From Deinococcales bacterium (GTDB lineage: Bacteria; Deinococcota; Deinococci; Deinococcales; JAAFIG01): a stretch of DNA of 64,000 bases. The notes beneath the pieces were generated by a model. That model was not told the origin of the DNA. It saw only the letters and a program-made list of their open reading frames with translations, and did not search any database. The stretch covers positions 35,858 through 99,857 of the forward strand of contig JANYHH010000112.1 of NCBI GenBank assembly GCA_025359505.1, read 5' to 3'. A program made the position numbers and the translations under genes. This document shows, one piece after another, positions 1-7,704 of the stretch (position 1 is the first letter of the stretch; the number at the start of each line of letters is the position of its first letter).

Positions 1-40
1 AACCATATTCGGCAGATTAGCACATCGTCCGTAACACATA

Positions 41-70
41 TTGACAGTTGGGCTGGTGGGGCGATAGCGT
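41..70 (+). promoter_or_regulatory. Promoter of the DMT transporter gene, leaderless layout
   Basis: TTGACA at 41-46, an 18-nt spacer and TAGCGT at 65-70 lie directly before the ATG at 77. Only 6 nt separate the -10 box from the start codon, so transcription probably begins at or next to the A of ATG. No Shine-Dalgarno sequence is present. Confidence 0.55.
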
Positions 71-76
71 CTCACC

Positions 77-994
77 ATGACGCCCGCCGTGACCGCACCA
101 CCAAAAGCCAACAACGACCGCTGGCTGATTCCGCTGGCGCTCGTGTCGCTCTACCTGATCTGGGGCAGCACGTATCTGGGCATCAGCGTTGCGGTGCGCC
201 CCGGCGGGTTCGCGTCGTTTCAACTCAACACCTTGCGTTTCATCATCGCGGGCTTGGCGTTGTTCATCTTCTTGCGAATGCGCGGCGCACCAATGCCGAG
301 CCGCCTGCAGATCCGCAACGCCGCCATCGTCGGCGTGTTGCTGGTGATCGGCGGCAACGGCTTGACGACACTGGCACTCAAACTCGGTGCACCCAGCGGC
401 ATCAGCGCGACGGTGATCGCCACGACCACGCTCTGGGCGGGCTTGTGGGGCACGCTGTGGGGCAACCGTCCGCGCAAGTTGGAGTGGCTGGGCATGGCGG
501 TCGGACTGCTCGGTGTGGGTGTGTTGACGCTCGAGGGCAGCTTTCAGAGCAACCCCGCGATTCTGATTCAATTCGTCGCGCCGATGCTCTGGGCGCTCGG
601 CAGCATCCTCAGCCGTCACTTGGAGATGCCCGAAGGGATGATGGCCTCCGCCGTGGAGATGCTCGCGGGCGGCGTGGCAGCGCTACCGATCAGTCTGCTG
701 ATGGGGGAGAGGTGGGTCATGCCGAGTCTCGAGGCGTGGGGCGCATTTGCGTACCTCGTCGTGGTCGGCAGTTTGATGGGGTACAACGCCTACATTTTCT
801 TGCTGCAAAAAGTCCGCCCAGCCGTCGCCACCAGTTACGCGTATGTCAATCCAATCGTCGCACTGGCGCTCGGGATTTGGTTGCTGGGTGAGACGATTGA
901 CAGTAAGACGTTTATCGCGTTGCCGATCATTCTGGCCGGCGTTGGGCTGATCGCGCTGGCGCAGAATCAGCGATCTCGAGATGCGAAGACGTGA
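77..994 (+). CDS. EamA/DMT-superfamily transporter
   Basis: This 305-residue protein is an inner-membrane exporter of the drug/metabolite transporter superfamily. It shows about ten hydrophobic helices arranged as two EamA repeats (roughly residues 17-150 and 165-300), which is the normal length and architecture. The early motif LIWGSTYLGI is typical of the YedA/RhaT-like branch. The substrate cannot be read from the sequence; relatives export amino acids, nucleosides or small metabolites. It stands alone: the next genes are toxin-antitoxin remnants on the other strand. The start is supported by the TTGACA/TAGCGT promoter 6 nt upstream. Confidence 0.9.
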   Translation: MTPAVTAPPKANNDRWLIPLALVSLYLIWGSTYLGISVAVRPGGFASFQLNTLRFIIAGLALFIFLRMRGAPMPSRLQIRNAAIVGVLLVIGGNGLTTLALKLGAPSGISATVIATTTLWAGLWGTLWGNRPRKLEWLGMAVGLLGVGVLTLEGSFQSNPAILIQFVAPMLWALGSILSRHLEMPEGMMASAVEMLAGGVAALPISLLMGERWVMPSLEAWGAFAYLVVVGSLMGYNAYIFLLQKVRPAVATSYAYVNPIVALALGIWLLGETIDSKTFIALPIILAGVGLIALAQNQRSRDAKT

Positions 995-1012
995 GTGTCA
1001 CAGCTTGAAGGT

Positions 1013-1477
1013 TTACTCGAGGTGCAACACCAGTTTCAGTCCCAAATCAACCTCGTCCATGAGCCAGTCTGGAAGTTGACCAATCCGCCTTACGAGTAGC
1101 TTTTTGGTTGCTGTCACGAGTTGCGTGACGTTACGGCAAATTTCAAAATGCTTGACGGCAGTTCTGTCAAGCATTTTCGAGGAACCCGAGTGGAAACGAC
1201 GGGCGGTTTGCAATGGAGTGAACGCACGAAGTGCGACAACGTATTTGCAAACCGCCCTAATCACCGAGTCTTTACTCAGCTCGTAATCCGCCTCGAGCAG
1301 CACATTGCCTCACGCCCGTGCCAATTCGAGGTTTGTGGTCAACCCGACGACGATCACGGTGTTCAAACGGCTTTGATTGAATGTATCGTCCTGTACGATC
1401 AACACGGGGCGTTCAAACCCCGGATTCGACTCCCCAGCAGGCGCGAGATTCGCCCACCATAATTCGCCGCGCTGCAC
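1013..1477 (-). pseudogene. MazF/PemK-type toxin, inactivated
   Basis: Read from a GTG at 1477, the frame begins VQRGELWWANLAP and continues PGFERPVLIVQ and LNTVIVVGLTTNL, the hallmark N-terminal half of MazF/PemK endoribonucleases. The frame meets TGA at 1310-1312, then resumes with GNVLLEADYELSKDSV and ends QLPDWLMDEVDLGLKLVL, the typical MazF C-terminus. Between these lies a 126-nt insertion (1132-1257) rich in hairpins. Subtracting it gives 112 codons, the usual MazF length. The gene directly abuts its antitoxin (stop 1478-1480, GTG 1475-1477). Two independent lesions make activity very unlikely. Confidence 0.85.
1132..1259. mobile_element. Short hairpin element (MITE-like) inserted in mazF-like gene
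   Basis: A 124-bp block (1134-1257) is flanked by TA on both sides (1132-1133 and 1258-1259). It carries two strong inverted repeats: AAAATGCTTGAC at 1145-1156 with GTCAAGCATTTT at 1166-1177, and a 13-bp pair starting GGGCGGTTTGC at 1201-1213 with its complement at 1245-1257; a small CGCAC-GAA-GTGCG hairpin lies inside the second. Removing 126 bp restores a continuous MazF reading S-V-I-N-V-T-Q. It encodes no protein. I saw no second copy in this window. Confidence 0.7.
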
Positions 1478-1792
1478 TCAGCGCCACTCGTTTTGCAGTA
1501 ACGTTGATTTTGCGGCGTTCTCGATCACTGCATCTGACTCGAGGTCAGTGTAGATTTCATTCAGATTCTCGAGCAACTGCTTTCGCGCCTCGGGATTTCT
1601 GTAATCCACGCGCCTTGAGAGATCGGCAGGCCCTTTGGCAATGCCAACCCAACTGGGTACACCCTTGAGCCGCGACGCAGCAAAACTTTGCAGTGCGTCG
1701 TGAATGACCTCACTGACCTCACGCTGCTCTCGAGCAGCGATTTCGTGGAGTGCTGCCTCGAGTTCCTGCGGTAAGTTCACAGAGACGTTCAT
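1478..1792 (-). CDS. Ribbon-helix-helix (CopG-like) antitoxin
   Basis: The 104-residue protein starts MNVSVNLPQELEAAL and continues with a helix-rich segment (VSEVIHDALQSFAASRL), the beta-alpha-alpha pattern of ribbon-helix-helix DNA-binding antitoxins. Such proteins dimerise on operator DNA and neutralise the cognate toxin with their C-terminal tail, here about residues 45-104. It is immediately followed by the MazF-like toxin pseudogene with no spacing, so the two were a co-transcribed toxin-antitoxin pair. As the toxin is broken, this gene may now be an orphan repressor. Family assignment is good; the cognate relation rests on position. Confidence 0.75.
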   Translation of the reverse strand: MNVSVNLPQELEAALHEIAAREQREVSEVIHDALQSFAASRLKGVPSWVGIAKGPADLSRRVDYRNPEARKQLLENLNEIYTDLESDAVIENAAKSTLLQNEWR

Positions 1793-1847
1793 GCAAAGAA
1801 TCTTAGCAGAACGCTGGGGAATGGCTCGAAAGCGTAAACGTCACTGA

Positions 1848-1875
1848 TTGACAACTCGAGCATCCCGCATAGAAT
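1848..1875 (+). promoter_or_regulatory. Promoter of the DUF433/DUF5615 pair
   Basis: TTGACA (1848-1853), a 16-nt spacer and TAGAAT (1870-1875) are followed after 6 nt by the ATG at 1882. The distance implies a leaderless transcript. The spacer contains a CTCGAG palindrome. Confidence 0.65.
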
Positions 1876-1881
1876 TTACGC

Positions 1882-2211
1882 ATGATATCGCTGACTGAAG
1901 TGCAAGCTGCTATCGCTCAACTATCGCCGAGCGAGAAAGCGCTAGTGCTGCAATGGGTCGCCAAAGATTTGCAAGGCGCGAGCGCTGGCATTGAGAGCCG
2001 CGCCGATGTCAACGGCGGTGAAGCCTGCATCGTTCGCACTCGCATCCCCGTGTGGCTGCTGGTGCAACTGCGCCGCGCTGGGGCGTCCGAAGCGGATTTG
2101 CTGCGCGATTACCCGAGTTTACGCGCCGAAGACCTGACGAATACTTGGGCGTTCGCGCAAGCGCACGCCGCGCAAATCGAAAGCGATATCGCAGCCAATG
2201 AGGCCGCGTGA
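1882..2211 (+). CDS. DUF433-domain antitoxin
   Basis: The 109-residue protein carries a DUF433 winged-helix core in its second half: the stretch GGEACIVRTRIPVWLLVQL followed by LLRDYPSLRAEDL is the usual DUF433 signature. The N-terminal 35 residues are helical. DUF433 proteins are found upstream of PIN-like DUF5615 proteins, where they are thought to be the antitoxin. Here the stop codon overlaps the GTG start of the next gene (GTGA at 2208-2211), so translation is coupled. A leaderless TTGACA/TAGAAT promoter precedes it. Confidence 0.8.
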   Translation: MISLTEVQAAIAQLSPSEKALVLQWVAKDLQGASAGIESRADVNGGEACIVRTRIPVWLLVQLRRAGASEADLLRDYPSLRAEDLTNTWAFAQAHAAQIESDIAANEAA

Positions 2212-2540
2212 AGCTCTATGCAAACGAAAACATTCCGCTCAGGCTCGTCCTCGAGCTGCGCTCTATCGGGCATGACGTAATGACAACTTTTGAGAGCGGT
2301 AAAGCTGGGCAAGCGATCCCCGACGATGCGGTACTCGAGTTTGCGACGTTGCAGCGACGGGTTGTGGTTACTCTTAACCGCAGGCATTTCGTGAAGCTGC
2401 ACCTCGAGCAAGTCCCGCACGCTGGGATCATGGTATGCAGCGTAGACTTCGATTACGCAGCACTGGCGAGGCGAATTAATGCGGCGCTGCTCGAGGATAT
2501 GACGCAGCAGTTGGTGCGCGTCAATCGTCCGAGTTTTTGA
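2208..2540 (+). CDS. DUF5615 PIN-like toxin
   Basis: This 110-residue protein begins V/MKLYANENIPLRLVLELRSIGHDV, the DUF5615 (PIN-like, VapC-related) start in which an aspartate or asparagine-glutamate pair follows the first strand. IPDDAVLEFA and VVTLNRRHF correspond to the later acidic and NxxHF positions of the family. PIN-like proteins are putative ribonucleases. The canonical first Asp is Asn here (NEN), as in many family members. GTG is the start, overlapping the upstream stop. The pair with DUF433 forms a probable type II toxin-antitoxin module; activity is inferred from family context. Confidence 0.8.
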   Translation: MKLYANENIPLRLVLELRSIGHDVMTTFESGKAGQAIPDDAVLEFATLQRRVVVTLNRRHFVKLHLEQVPHAGIMVCSVDFDYAALARRINAALLEDMTQQLVRVNRPSF

Positions 2541-2571
2541 AATGATTGCAGGCTAGAGTGAATGCGGTCTT

Positions 2572-3042
2572 TTAGGTTCGCAACGCCAAAAAACAATCTG
2601 AGGCACAAGCACTAGCGATTTGCTGGCGTCCGTTATCGCCCCAACCAAGCAACGCTGCGGCATCAGTCGGCGAAGCGAATCGTCGGTCAACGAAACGTCC
2701 CGTCGCCACATCAACCGTTTGTGGCAGCAGCTTCGTGATGCGGCAAGCGTAACGCAACTGCGCGTAGGCAGCCCCGCCAAACTTGTCAGGATCGCTCGTG
2801 ACGAGCTGAAAACCAATGTACTCGAGGTCAGCGATTTCGCACTGGACTTCCTCGAGAACCTCGCGGATCAGGGTTTCCTCGTGCGTCTCGTCGTTTTCAG
2901 GTTTGCCACCGGGCAGACTGTATAAACCTTGATCGAACGTCAGCAGAATTTCGCCGCGCTGATTGAAACAAAAGCCGTAAGCCTGAGTGACTGGCAGATC
3001 GTGCGGCAGCGCTCGTGGATACCACTCGAGTTTTGGCATCAT
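2572..3042 (-). CDS. NUDIX hydrolase
   Basis: The 156-residue protein has a NUDIX box (GKPENDE, seven residues, then REVLEEVQ), where the usual glycine after EEx is glutamine. NUDIX enzymes hydrolyse nucleoside diphosphates linked to other groups; the substrate here is unknown. The start is placed at the ATG at 3042, 16 nt after the stop of the HigA gene; an earlier in-frame ATG at 3111 would overlap higA by 53 nt. It lies in the same direction and directly behind higBA, so it may be co-transcribed with that module. Confidence 0.75.
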   Translation of the reverse strand: MMPKLEWYPRALPHDLPVTQAYGFCFNQRGEILLTFDQGLYSLPGGKPENDETHEETLIREVLEEVQCEIADLEYIGFQLVTSDPDKFGGAAYAQLRYACRITKLLPQTVDVATGRFVDRRFASPTDAAALLGWGDNGRQQIASACASDCFLALRT

Positions 3043-3058
3043 ATGCAGCTTGAGCGAA

Positions 3059-3469
3059 TCACAAAAACGCACCGACTGGCACACCAAAATACGCGCCGAG
3101 CTTCTTCGCAACGCCTCTGCTGATGCCGCGCTTGCCGTTCAAAATCTGCGACAGCGTGGACTGCGCCACGACCCCCGCCGTCTCGAGGTCAACTTGATTG
3201 ACGCTGCGGTCGCGCATCAAACTCGCCAGCACGTCTCGAGGTGCGGCTTGGATACTTGCCCAAGGGTCGTTGGCGTTTTCCCACTCGAGCATATAGCGCC
3301 CGATCAGGTCGATCAGCGGACTCCACACGGGGTCGTCCATGCGGTACTTGCTGGTCAGCGCGTCCATCAAGGCGTGCAACTCGAGGTAATCGCTTTCGGT
3401 GTTTGGACGCTTGATTTGCGCGTTGCTTTGAAATTGCGCCCAAGCTTGTTGGGTTTGTTCGGTGTTCAC
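3059..3469 (-). CDS. higA: HigA-type antitoxin (XRE helix-turn-helix)
   Basis: The 136-residue protein has an N-terminal region with the LHALMDALTSKY...DPVWSPLIDLI pattern common in HigA proteins and a C-terminal XRE-type helix-turn-helix (roughly 85-136, with AGVVAQSTLSQILNGKRGIS as recognition region). It should bind the operator upstream of the operon and neutralise HigB. The toxin gene precedes it and overlaps by 4 nt, the standard higBA order. The palindrome at 3790-3808 is the probable binding site. Confidence 0.88.
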   Translation of the reverse strand: MNTEQTQQAWAQFQSNAQIKRPNTESDYLELHALMDALTSKYRMDDPVWSPLIDLIGRYMLEWENANDPWASIQAAPRDVLASLMRDRSVNQVDLETAGVVAQSTLSQILNGKRGISRGVAKKLGAYFGVPVGAFL

Positions 3470-3777
3470 AACCGCCTCCCTTGCTGGTTCCAGCGCGTGT
3501 ACTCGTCATGGGTCAGAATCAGTTTGATGAACGCAAGGCTCGAGGTGAAGTTGATGCCGCAAACCACGCGGTACTTGTTGCCGCCGATATCGAAAATAAA
3601 AACGATTAAATCGTCTGCGGTTCGAGCGGCGTCAACGCTGTTGAAATGCGTGCTGAGTTCAGCGAAATTCTGAGGTTCTATTCGTCTGAGGTGGTTGTAC
3701 CAATCACGCAAGACAGCTTCTGATTCTGGATATCGCTCTGCGAATTCGCGTAAAGCTCGCGGAGCGATAACATTCAT
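3466..3777 (-). CDS. higB: HigB-type mRNA interferase toxin
   Basis: The 103-residue protein is a RelE-fold toxin of the HigB (COG4680) family. Diagnostic stretches are FNSVDAAR near the middle, VFDIGGNKYRVV-like FDIGGNKYRVVCGI, and the C-terminal FIKLILTHDEYTRW. HigB toxins cleave mRNA on the ribosome. All core elements are present and the length is normal, so unlike the mazF-like gene it looks functional. It is the first gene of the operon and overlaps higA by 4 nt. Confidence 0.9.
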   Translation of the reverse strand: MNVIAPRALREFAERYPESEAVLRDWYNHLRRIEPQNFAELSTHFNSVDAARTADDLIVFIFDIGGNKYRVVCGINFTSSLAFIKLILTHDEYTRWNQQGRRL

Positions 3778-3789
3778 CCGAAAACTAGA

Positions 3790-3808
3790 GTATTACAAAA
3801 TGTAATAC
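3790..3808. promoter_or_regulatory. higBA operator palindrome
   Basis: GTATTACAAAATGTAATAC is a perfect 8-bp inverted repeat with a 3-bp centre, placed 12 bp upstream of the higB start at 3777. Position and symmetry fit the site of an XRE-type HigA autorepressor; it probably overlaps the promoter. Confidence 0.7.
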
Positions 3809-3823
3809 CAGTCAAGCAGAGTT

Positions 3824-4708
3824 TTACCGCGCTGTCTCCGCTAACTTCTCCCACAGCTCGAGTTCAGCCACACTCGGCTCCTTCGGCACGGTCACACGCA
3901 GCTCCAAGAGCGCATCGCCCCTCGAGCCGTCCTTCTTGACCCAGCCCTGCCCGCGCAATCGCAATACGCGCCCGGCTTGACTGCGCGGTGGGATGTTGAC
4001 CTCACCGCGCCCCTCGAGCGTCAGGGCTTCCAATTTGCCGCCCAGCACCATCACGGGGGCGGGGACATCCAGCAGCACGCGCACATCGTCACCCTCGAGT
4101 TTGAAGGTCGCGTCACCCTCGAGCCGGATGGTCAGCAGCACGTTGCCACCGCCGGGCGCTTGCCCGCGCAAGCGTAGTTTCTGACCGTCGCGTGCGCCGC
4201 GTGGCACGCTGACATCAATGCGTTTGCCGCCGACTTCAACGGTGCGGGTCGTGCCCCTGAAGGCTTCGGTCAATGCGACGCCGAGTGTGCCTTCGACATC
4301 CTGCGGGGGGCGCTGGAAGCCGCCGCCGAACATGTCTTCCATGTTGACTCGAGCGCCGCCCATACCGCCCCCTCGAGCGGGATTGGCTTGCCCGAAGAGC
4401 GTTTGGAAGAAATCACTGAAATCTCCAGCGCCGCCCGGCTGCCCGCCGAAACCGCCGCCGCCGTACCCGCCTTGCGGCACGCGCCCATTGGCGGCGTCCG
4501 CGCCGTACAGATCGTACATTTTGCGCTTTTCGCTATCCCCGAGGGCTTCGTAAGCCTCGTTGATCTCCTTGAATTTCGCCTCGGCGGTCTTACTTTTATT
4601 CTTGTCGGGGTGAAACTCTTTGGCGAGCTGGCGGTACGCTTTTTTAATCTCGTCCTCAGTCGCGCCTTTCGCCACCCCGAGCGTTTTGTAGTAATCCTTA
4701 TAAGTCAT
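3824..4708 (-). CDS. dnaJ: DnaJ-type co-chaperone without zinc finger
   Basis: The 294-residue protein has an N-terminal J domain (residues 1-70, HPD at 33-35), a Gly/Phe/Pro-rich linker (about 75-125) and two C-terminal substrate-binding beta domains. The four CxxCxGxG zinc repeats of classical DnaJ are absent, as in CbpA and in Thermus/Deinococcus DnaJ. It stimulates DnaK ATPase and delivers substrates. It is the last gene of dnaK-grpE-dnaJ. The start is supported by GAGG 8 nt upstream. The spacer to grpE (4709-4809) holds a direct repeat of GCAGAGGGC. Confidence 0.93.
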   Translation of the reverse strand: MTYKDYYKTLGVAKGATEDEIKKAYRQLAKEFHPDKNKSKTAEAKFKEINEAYEALGDSEKRKMYDLYGADAANGRVPQGGYGGGGFGGQPGGAGDFSDFFQTLFGQANPARGGGMGGARVNMEDMFGGGFQRPPQDVEGTLGVALTEAFRGTTRTVEVGGKRIDVSVPRGARDGQKLRLRGQAPGGGNVLLTIRLEGDATFKLEGDDVRVLLDVPAPVMVLGGKLEALTLEGRGEVNIPPRSQAGRVLRLRGQGWVKKDGSRGDALLELRVTVPKEPSVAELELWEKLAETAR

Positions 4709-4809
4709 TAAAAAACCTCGCTGAGGGCAGAGGGCGAAGAGCAGAGGGCAAAATCGGCGTCACTCGAGAGTAAGGGTTTGAGCATTCAACTTTCTGCCCT
4801 TAGCCGCCT

Positions 4810-5412
4810 TTAGTTCACTTGCTTGCTGACGATCACTCGAGCGGGTCTGACCAGTTTACCGTTCAGGGTAAAGCCGGTTTGGAAAACCTCTAAGATTTCG
4901 TCGTCGGTCGCGCCGGGGATGACTTGCAGCGCCTCGTGGACGGCTGGATCGAACTGAGCGCCCTTGCCGGGGACGGGTTCAGCGCCGAAGGCGGCGAGGT
5001 TTTTTAAGAAGTTGTCTCGCACGCTGTGCAGTCCGGGGATCAGGCTGGCGGTGTCTTTGACGCCCGCGTCAATGGCGCGGCTGACATCATCGAAGGTTCC
5101 GAGCAGCGCTTCAATCGCGGCTGCCGAGCCAGTGGTTTTCGCGTCGCTCAACTCGCCCGCCATGCGGTTGCGGTAACTGTCGAAATCGGTTTGCAACCGG
5201 AACGCCCGCGTTTTCCACTCCGCGACCTCGCGCTCCAAGTCATCGGAGCGTTGGAGCTTCTTCATCATCTCCTCGAGACCTTTGAAGGCGTCCTCGTTCA
5301 GTTCCGGTGCATCGTCACTCGAGGCTTCAACGCCAGCGTCGTCGTTGGGGCTGTCCACGCTTGCGATGTCGTTGATTTTTTCAAACGTCACGTCTTTTTT
5401 CTCTTCACTCAT
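4810..5412 (-). CDS. grpE: GrpE nucleotide exchange factor
   Basis: The 200-residue protein has an acidic, disordered N-terminus (about 1-45), a long helix (about 45-110, with WKTRAFRLQTDFDSYRNRM, the GrpE hallmark) and a C-terminal beta domain ending GKLVRPARVIVSK, also diagnostic. GrpE dimers release ADP from DnaK. GGAG lies about 10 nt before the ATG. A strong hairpin (5437-5461) separates it from dnaK. Confidence 0.95.
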   Translation of the reverse strand: MSEEKKDVTFEKINDIASVDSPNDDAGVEASSDDAPELNEDAFKGLEEMMKKLQRSDDLEREVAEWKTRAFRLQTDFDSYRNRMAGELSDAKTTGSAAAIEALLGTFDDVSRAIDAGVKDTASLIPGLHSVRDNFLKNLAAFGAEPVPGKGAQFDPAVHEALQVIPGATDDEILEVFQTGFTLNGKLVRPARVIVSKQVN

Positions 5413-5436
5413 GTTTAGTCACTCCGTTACAAAGCA

Positions 5437-5461
5437 GGGGCGCAGTCATGAACTGCGCCCC
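5437..5461 (-). terminator. Intercistronic hairpin between dnaK and grpE
   Basis: GGGGCGCAGT (5437-5446) and ACTGCGCCCC (5452-5461) form a perfect 10-bp stem with loop CATGA. On the minus strand it is followed by CTGCTTTGT, too weak a U run for full termination, so it more likely attenuates or protects mRNA ends so that dnaK exceeds grpE-dnaJ. Confidence 0.6.
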
Positions 5462-5603
5462 GTGTGTACTCCTCGAGTCTCGAGCTAATGCGGGGCGCTG
5501 TGGTTGATGTCAAAATCTTGGATTAAACCAGTGTTTCGGTCAATCAGTTGTGCGACACTCGGGCAACCAGTTCAAATCCAAGTTTCGACTCGAGATGCAG
5601 CGC

Positions 5604-7496
5604 TTAGCCTGCGGGCTTGAAGTCTGCGTCCACCACGTCGTCGTCCTTCTTGGCTTCGCTGGTTGAAGCGTCGTCGCTCGAGTTGCTGGGCTGCGTGGCG
5701 GCGTTGGCCTGCATCAGCTCTTGCAGCGCTTCCTCGAGCTGCTTCTGAGCGCTCTCGATCGTCGCATCGTCGGCTTCGGTCTGCACGGCTTCCCTTGCTT
5801 TGTCGCTGAGCTGCTGCACTTTATCTTTGAGGTCTTGCGGCGCACTGCCAGATTCGCTCAGGGCTTTCTCGGCGCTGAGTCTCAGCGCATCCAATGCGTT
5901 GCGCTTCTCGACTTTTTCTTTGCGGAGCTTGTCGGCTTCGGCGTTCTGCTCGGCTTCCATCACCATGCGGTCGATTTCGTCCTTGCCCAGCGTCGTGGTG
6001 TTCTCGATACGGATGTTGGACTCTTTGCCGGTGGATTTCTCTTTGGCTGAGACTTTCAGGATGCCGTTGGTATCAAGGTCAAACGTGACCTCGACCTGCG
6101 GCACGCCTGCTGGCATTGGCGGGATGCCCTCGAGCTTGAAGCGTCCGAGGCTTTTGTTGTCGTTCGCCATCGTGCGCTCGCCTTGCAAGACGTTGATTTC
6201 CACGCCGGGCTGGTTGTTTTCAGCCGTGGTGTAAACTTCAGTGCGTTTGGCGGGTACGGCGGTGTTGCGGGTAATCATCGGCGCGACCACGCCGCCTTTG
6301 ACCTCGACGCCCAATGTCAGCGGCGTGACATCGACCAGCACGATATCGCCGACGCTCGAGTCACCGCTCAAAATTCCGGCTTGCACCGCTGCGCCCAGCG
6401 CGACGGCTTCGTCGGGGTTGACGCTCTCGTTCGGGGTTTTCCCGAGCAAGCTCTGCACCAGTGCCTTGACGGCCGGAACCCTTGTGCTGCCACCGACCAG
6501 AATCACTTCGTCGATCTTCGCAGCCGAAAGCTTCGCATCCTCGAGCGCTTGCAGCACGGGCTTGCGGACGCGTTCGATCAGGTCGCCCACTAAGCTCTCA
6601 AACTGGGCGCGGGTCAGCTTCTTCTCCAAATGCATCGGCGTGCGCGTCTCTGGGTCGAAGGTGATGAACGGCAGGCTGATCGTGGTCTCGTTGGCAGATG
6701 ACAGGTCAATCTTGGCTTTCTCAGCCGCTTCGATCAGGCGTTGCAGCGCTTGTGGGTCTTTACGCAAGTCGAATTTGTTTTCCTTCTCAAACTCGCCCGC
6801 CAGCCATTTGACGATGCGCTGATCGAAGTCTGCGCCGCCCAAATGCGTGTCGCCGTTGGTGGATTTGACTTCAAACACGCCGTCACCGATCTCGAGGATC
6901 GTTACGTCGAAGGTTCCGCCGCCCAAGTCGAAGACTAGGATCGTTTCGTTGCCTTTGCGGTCTAAGCCGTAGCTCAGCGCGGCGGCGGTCGGTTCGTTGA
7001 TGATGCGAAGGACATTTAAGCCCGCGATTTTGCCAGCGGCGGCCGTTGCCTCGCGCTGCGTGTTGTCAAAGTACGCTGGGACGGTAATCACCACGTCGGT
7101 GACGGTGTAGCCCAGTTTGGCGCTGGCGTCGTCGACCATTTTACGCAAGACCATCGCGCTGATTTCTTCGGGGGCTTTCAAGCCGTCGGTGGTTTCGATG
7201 CGGATGCCGCCGTTGGGCCCTTCAACGACCTTGAACGGAGCGCGGCCAGCTTCCTCGCGCACCTCGTCCCAGCGTCGTCCGATAAAGCGTTTGACTTCAA
7301 AAAACGTGTTGGTCGCGTTCATCGCCGCTTGGCGCTTGGCGATGTTGCCGACCAGCCGCTCCGCACCTTTGAAGGCCACGACGGACGGGGTGGTGCGCGT
7401 GCCTTCGGAGTTGACGATCACGTCGGGTTTGCCACCCTCGACGACCGCGATCACGCTGTTGGTGGTTCCCAGATCAATGCCGACTGCTTTTGCCAT
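5604..7496 (-). CDS. dnaK: Chaperone protein DnaK (Hsp70)
   Basis: The 630-residue protein has the complete Hsp70 layout: actin-like ATPase (1-380; DLGTTNS near the N-terminus, IINEPTAAALSYG, LVFDLGGGTFDV, VILVGGSTRVPAV), beta substrate-binding domain and helical lid, ending in an acidic-rich tail. It refolds and protects cytosolic proteins with DnaJ and GrpE. The ATG at 7496 is chosen because GGAGGCGA stands 6 nt before it; an in-frame GTG 18 nt upstream overlaps that ribosome site. The TTGACA/TACACT promoter lies about 84 nt upstream. Confidence 0.98.
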   Translation of the reverse strand: MAKAVGIDLGTTNSVIAVVEGGKPDVIVNSEGTRTTPSVVAFKGAERLVGNIAKRQAAMNATNTFFEVKRFIGRRWDEVREEAGRAPFKVVEGPNGGIRIETTDGLKAPEEISAMVLRKMVDDASAKLGYTVTDVVITVPAYFDNTQREATAAAGKIAGLNVLRIINEPTAAALSYGLDRKGNETILVFDLGGGTFDVTILEIGDGVFEVKSTNGDTHLGGADFDQRIVKWLAGEFEKENKFDLRKDPQALQRLIEAAEKAKIDLSSANETTISLPFITFDPETRTPMHLEKKLTRAQFESLVGDLIERVRKPVLQALEDAKLSAAKIDEVILVGGSTRVPAVKALVQSLLGKTPNESVNPDEAVALGAAVQAGILSGDSSVGDIVLVDVTPLTLGVEVKGGVVAPMITRNTAVPAKRTEVYTTAENNQPGVEINVLQGERTMANDNKSLGRFKLEGIPPMPAGVPQVEVTFDLDTNGILKVSAKEKSTGKESNIRIENTTTLGKDEIDRMVMEAEQNAEADKLRKEKVEKRNALDALRLSAEKALSESGSAPQDLKDKVQQLSDKAREAVQTEADDATIESAQKQLEEALQELMQANAATQPSNSSDDASTSEAKKDDDVVDADFKPAG

Positions 7497-7510
7497 TGTT
7501 TCGCCTCCAA

Positions 7511-7536
7511 GCACCCGAGTTGTAGCTCGAGGGTGC
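7511..7536 (-). promoter_or_regulatory. Hairpin in the dnaK leader
   Basis: GCACCC (7511-7516) pairs with GGGTGC (7531-7536), and GAG/CTC can extend the stem with a bulge. It sits between the promoter and the ribosome site of dnaK. It is not CIRCE (no GAGTGCTAA arms). A temperature-sensitive or stabilising role is only a guess. Confidence 0.35.
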
Positions 7537-7579
7537 GGGTGTGTGAGCAGCCACGCTTCAAGCGTGTTGCACTCAGGGC

Positions 7580-7608
7580 AGTGTAGTGATCTGGCAGGCT
7601 TTTGTCAA
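7580..7608 (-). promoter_or_regulatory. dnaK operon promoter
   Basis: On the minus strand TTGACA (7603-7608), a 17-nt spacer and TACACT (7580-7585) make a near-consensus housekeeping promoter. The predicted start near 7573 gives a leader of about 77 nt. Confidence 0.75.
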
Positions 7609-7704
7609 TAGACTTGAGTGCAGTCGTATCAAGTTTCTGATTTCCAATCCACTGCAAGGTTCAATACAGCCAAGCTCACAAGTCCCCTGTAGATTCACCC
7701 ATAG

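Noticed and set aside
7501..7603. Possible CIRCE/HrcA operator in the dnaK leader
   Set aside because: The arms do not match TTAGCACTC-N9-GAGTGCTAA; only an ordinary hairpin (7511-7536) and a housekeeping promoter are visible.
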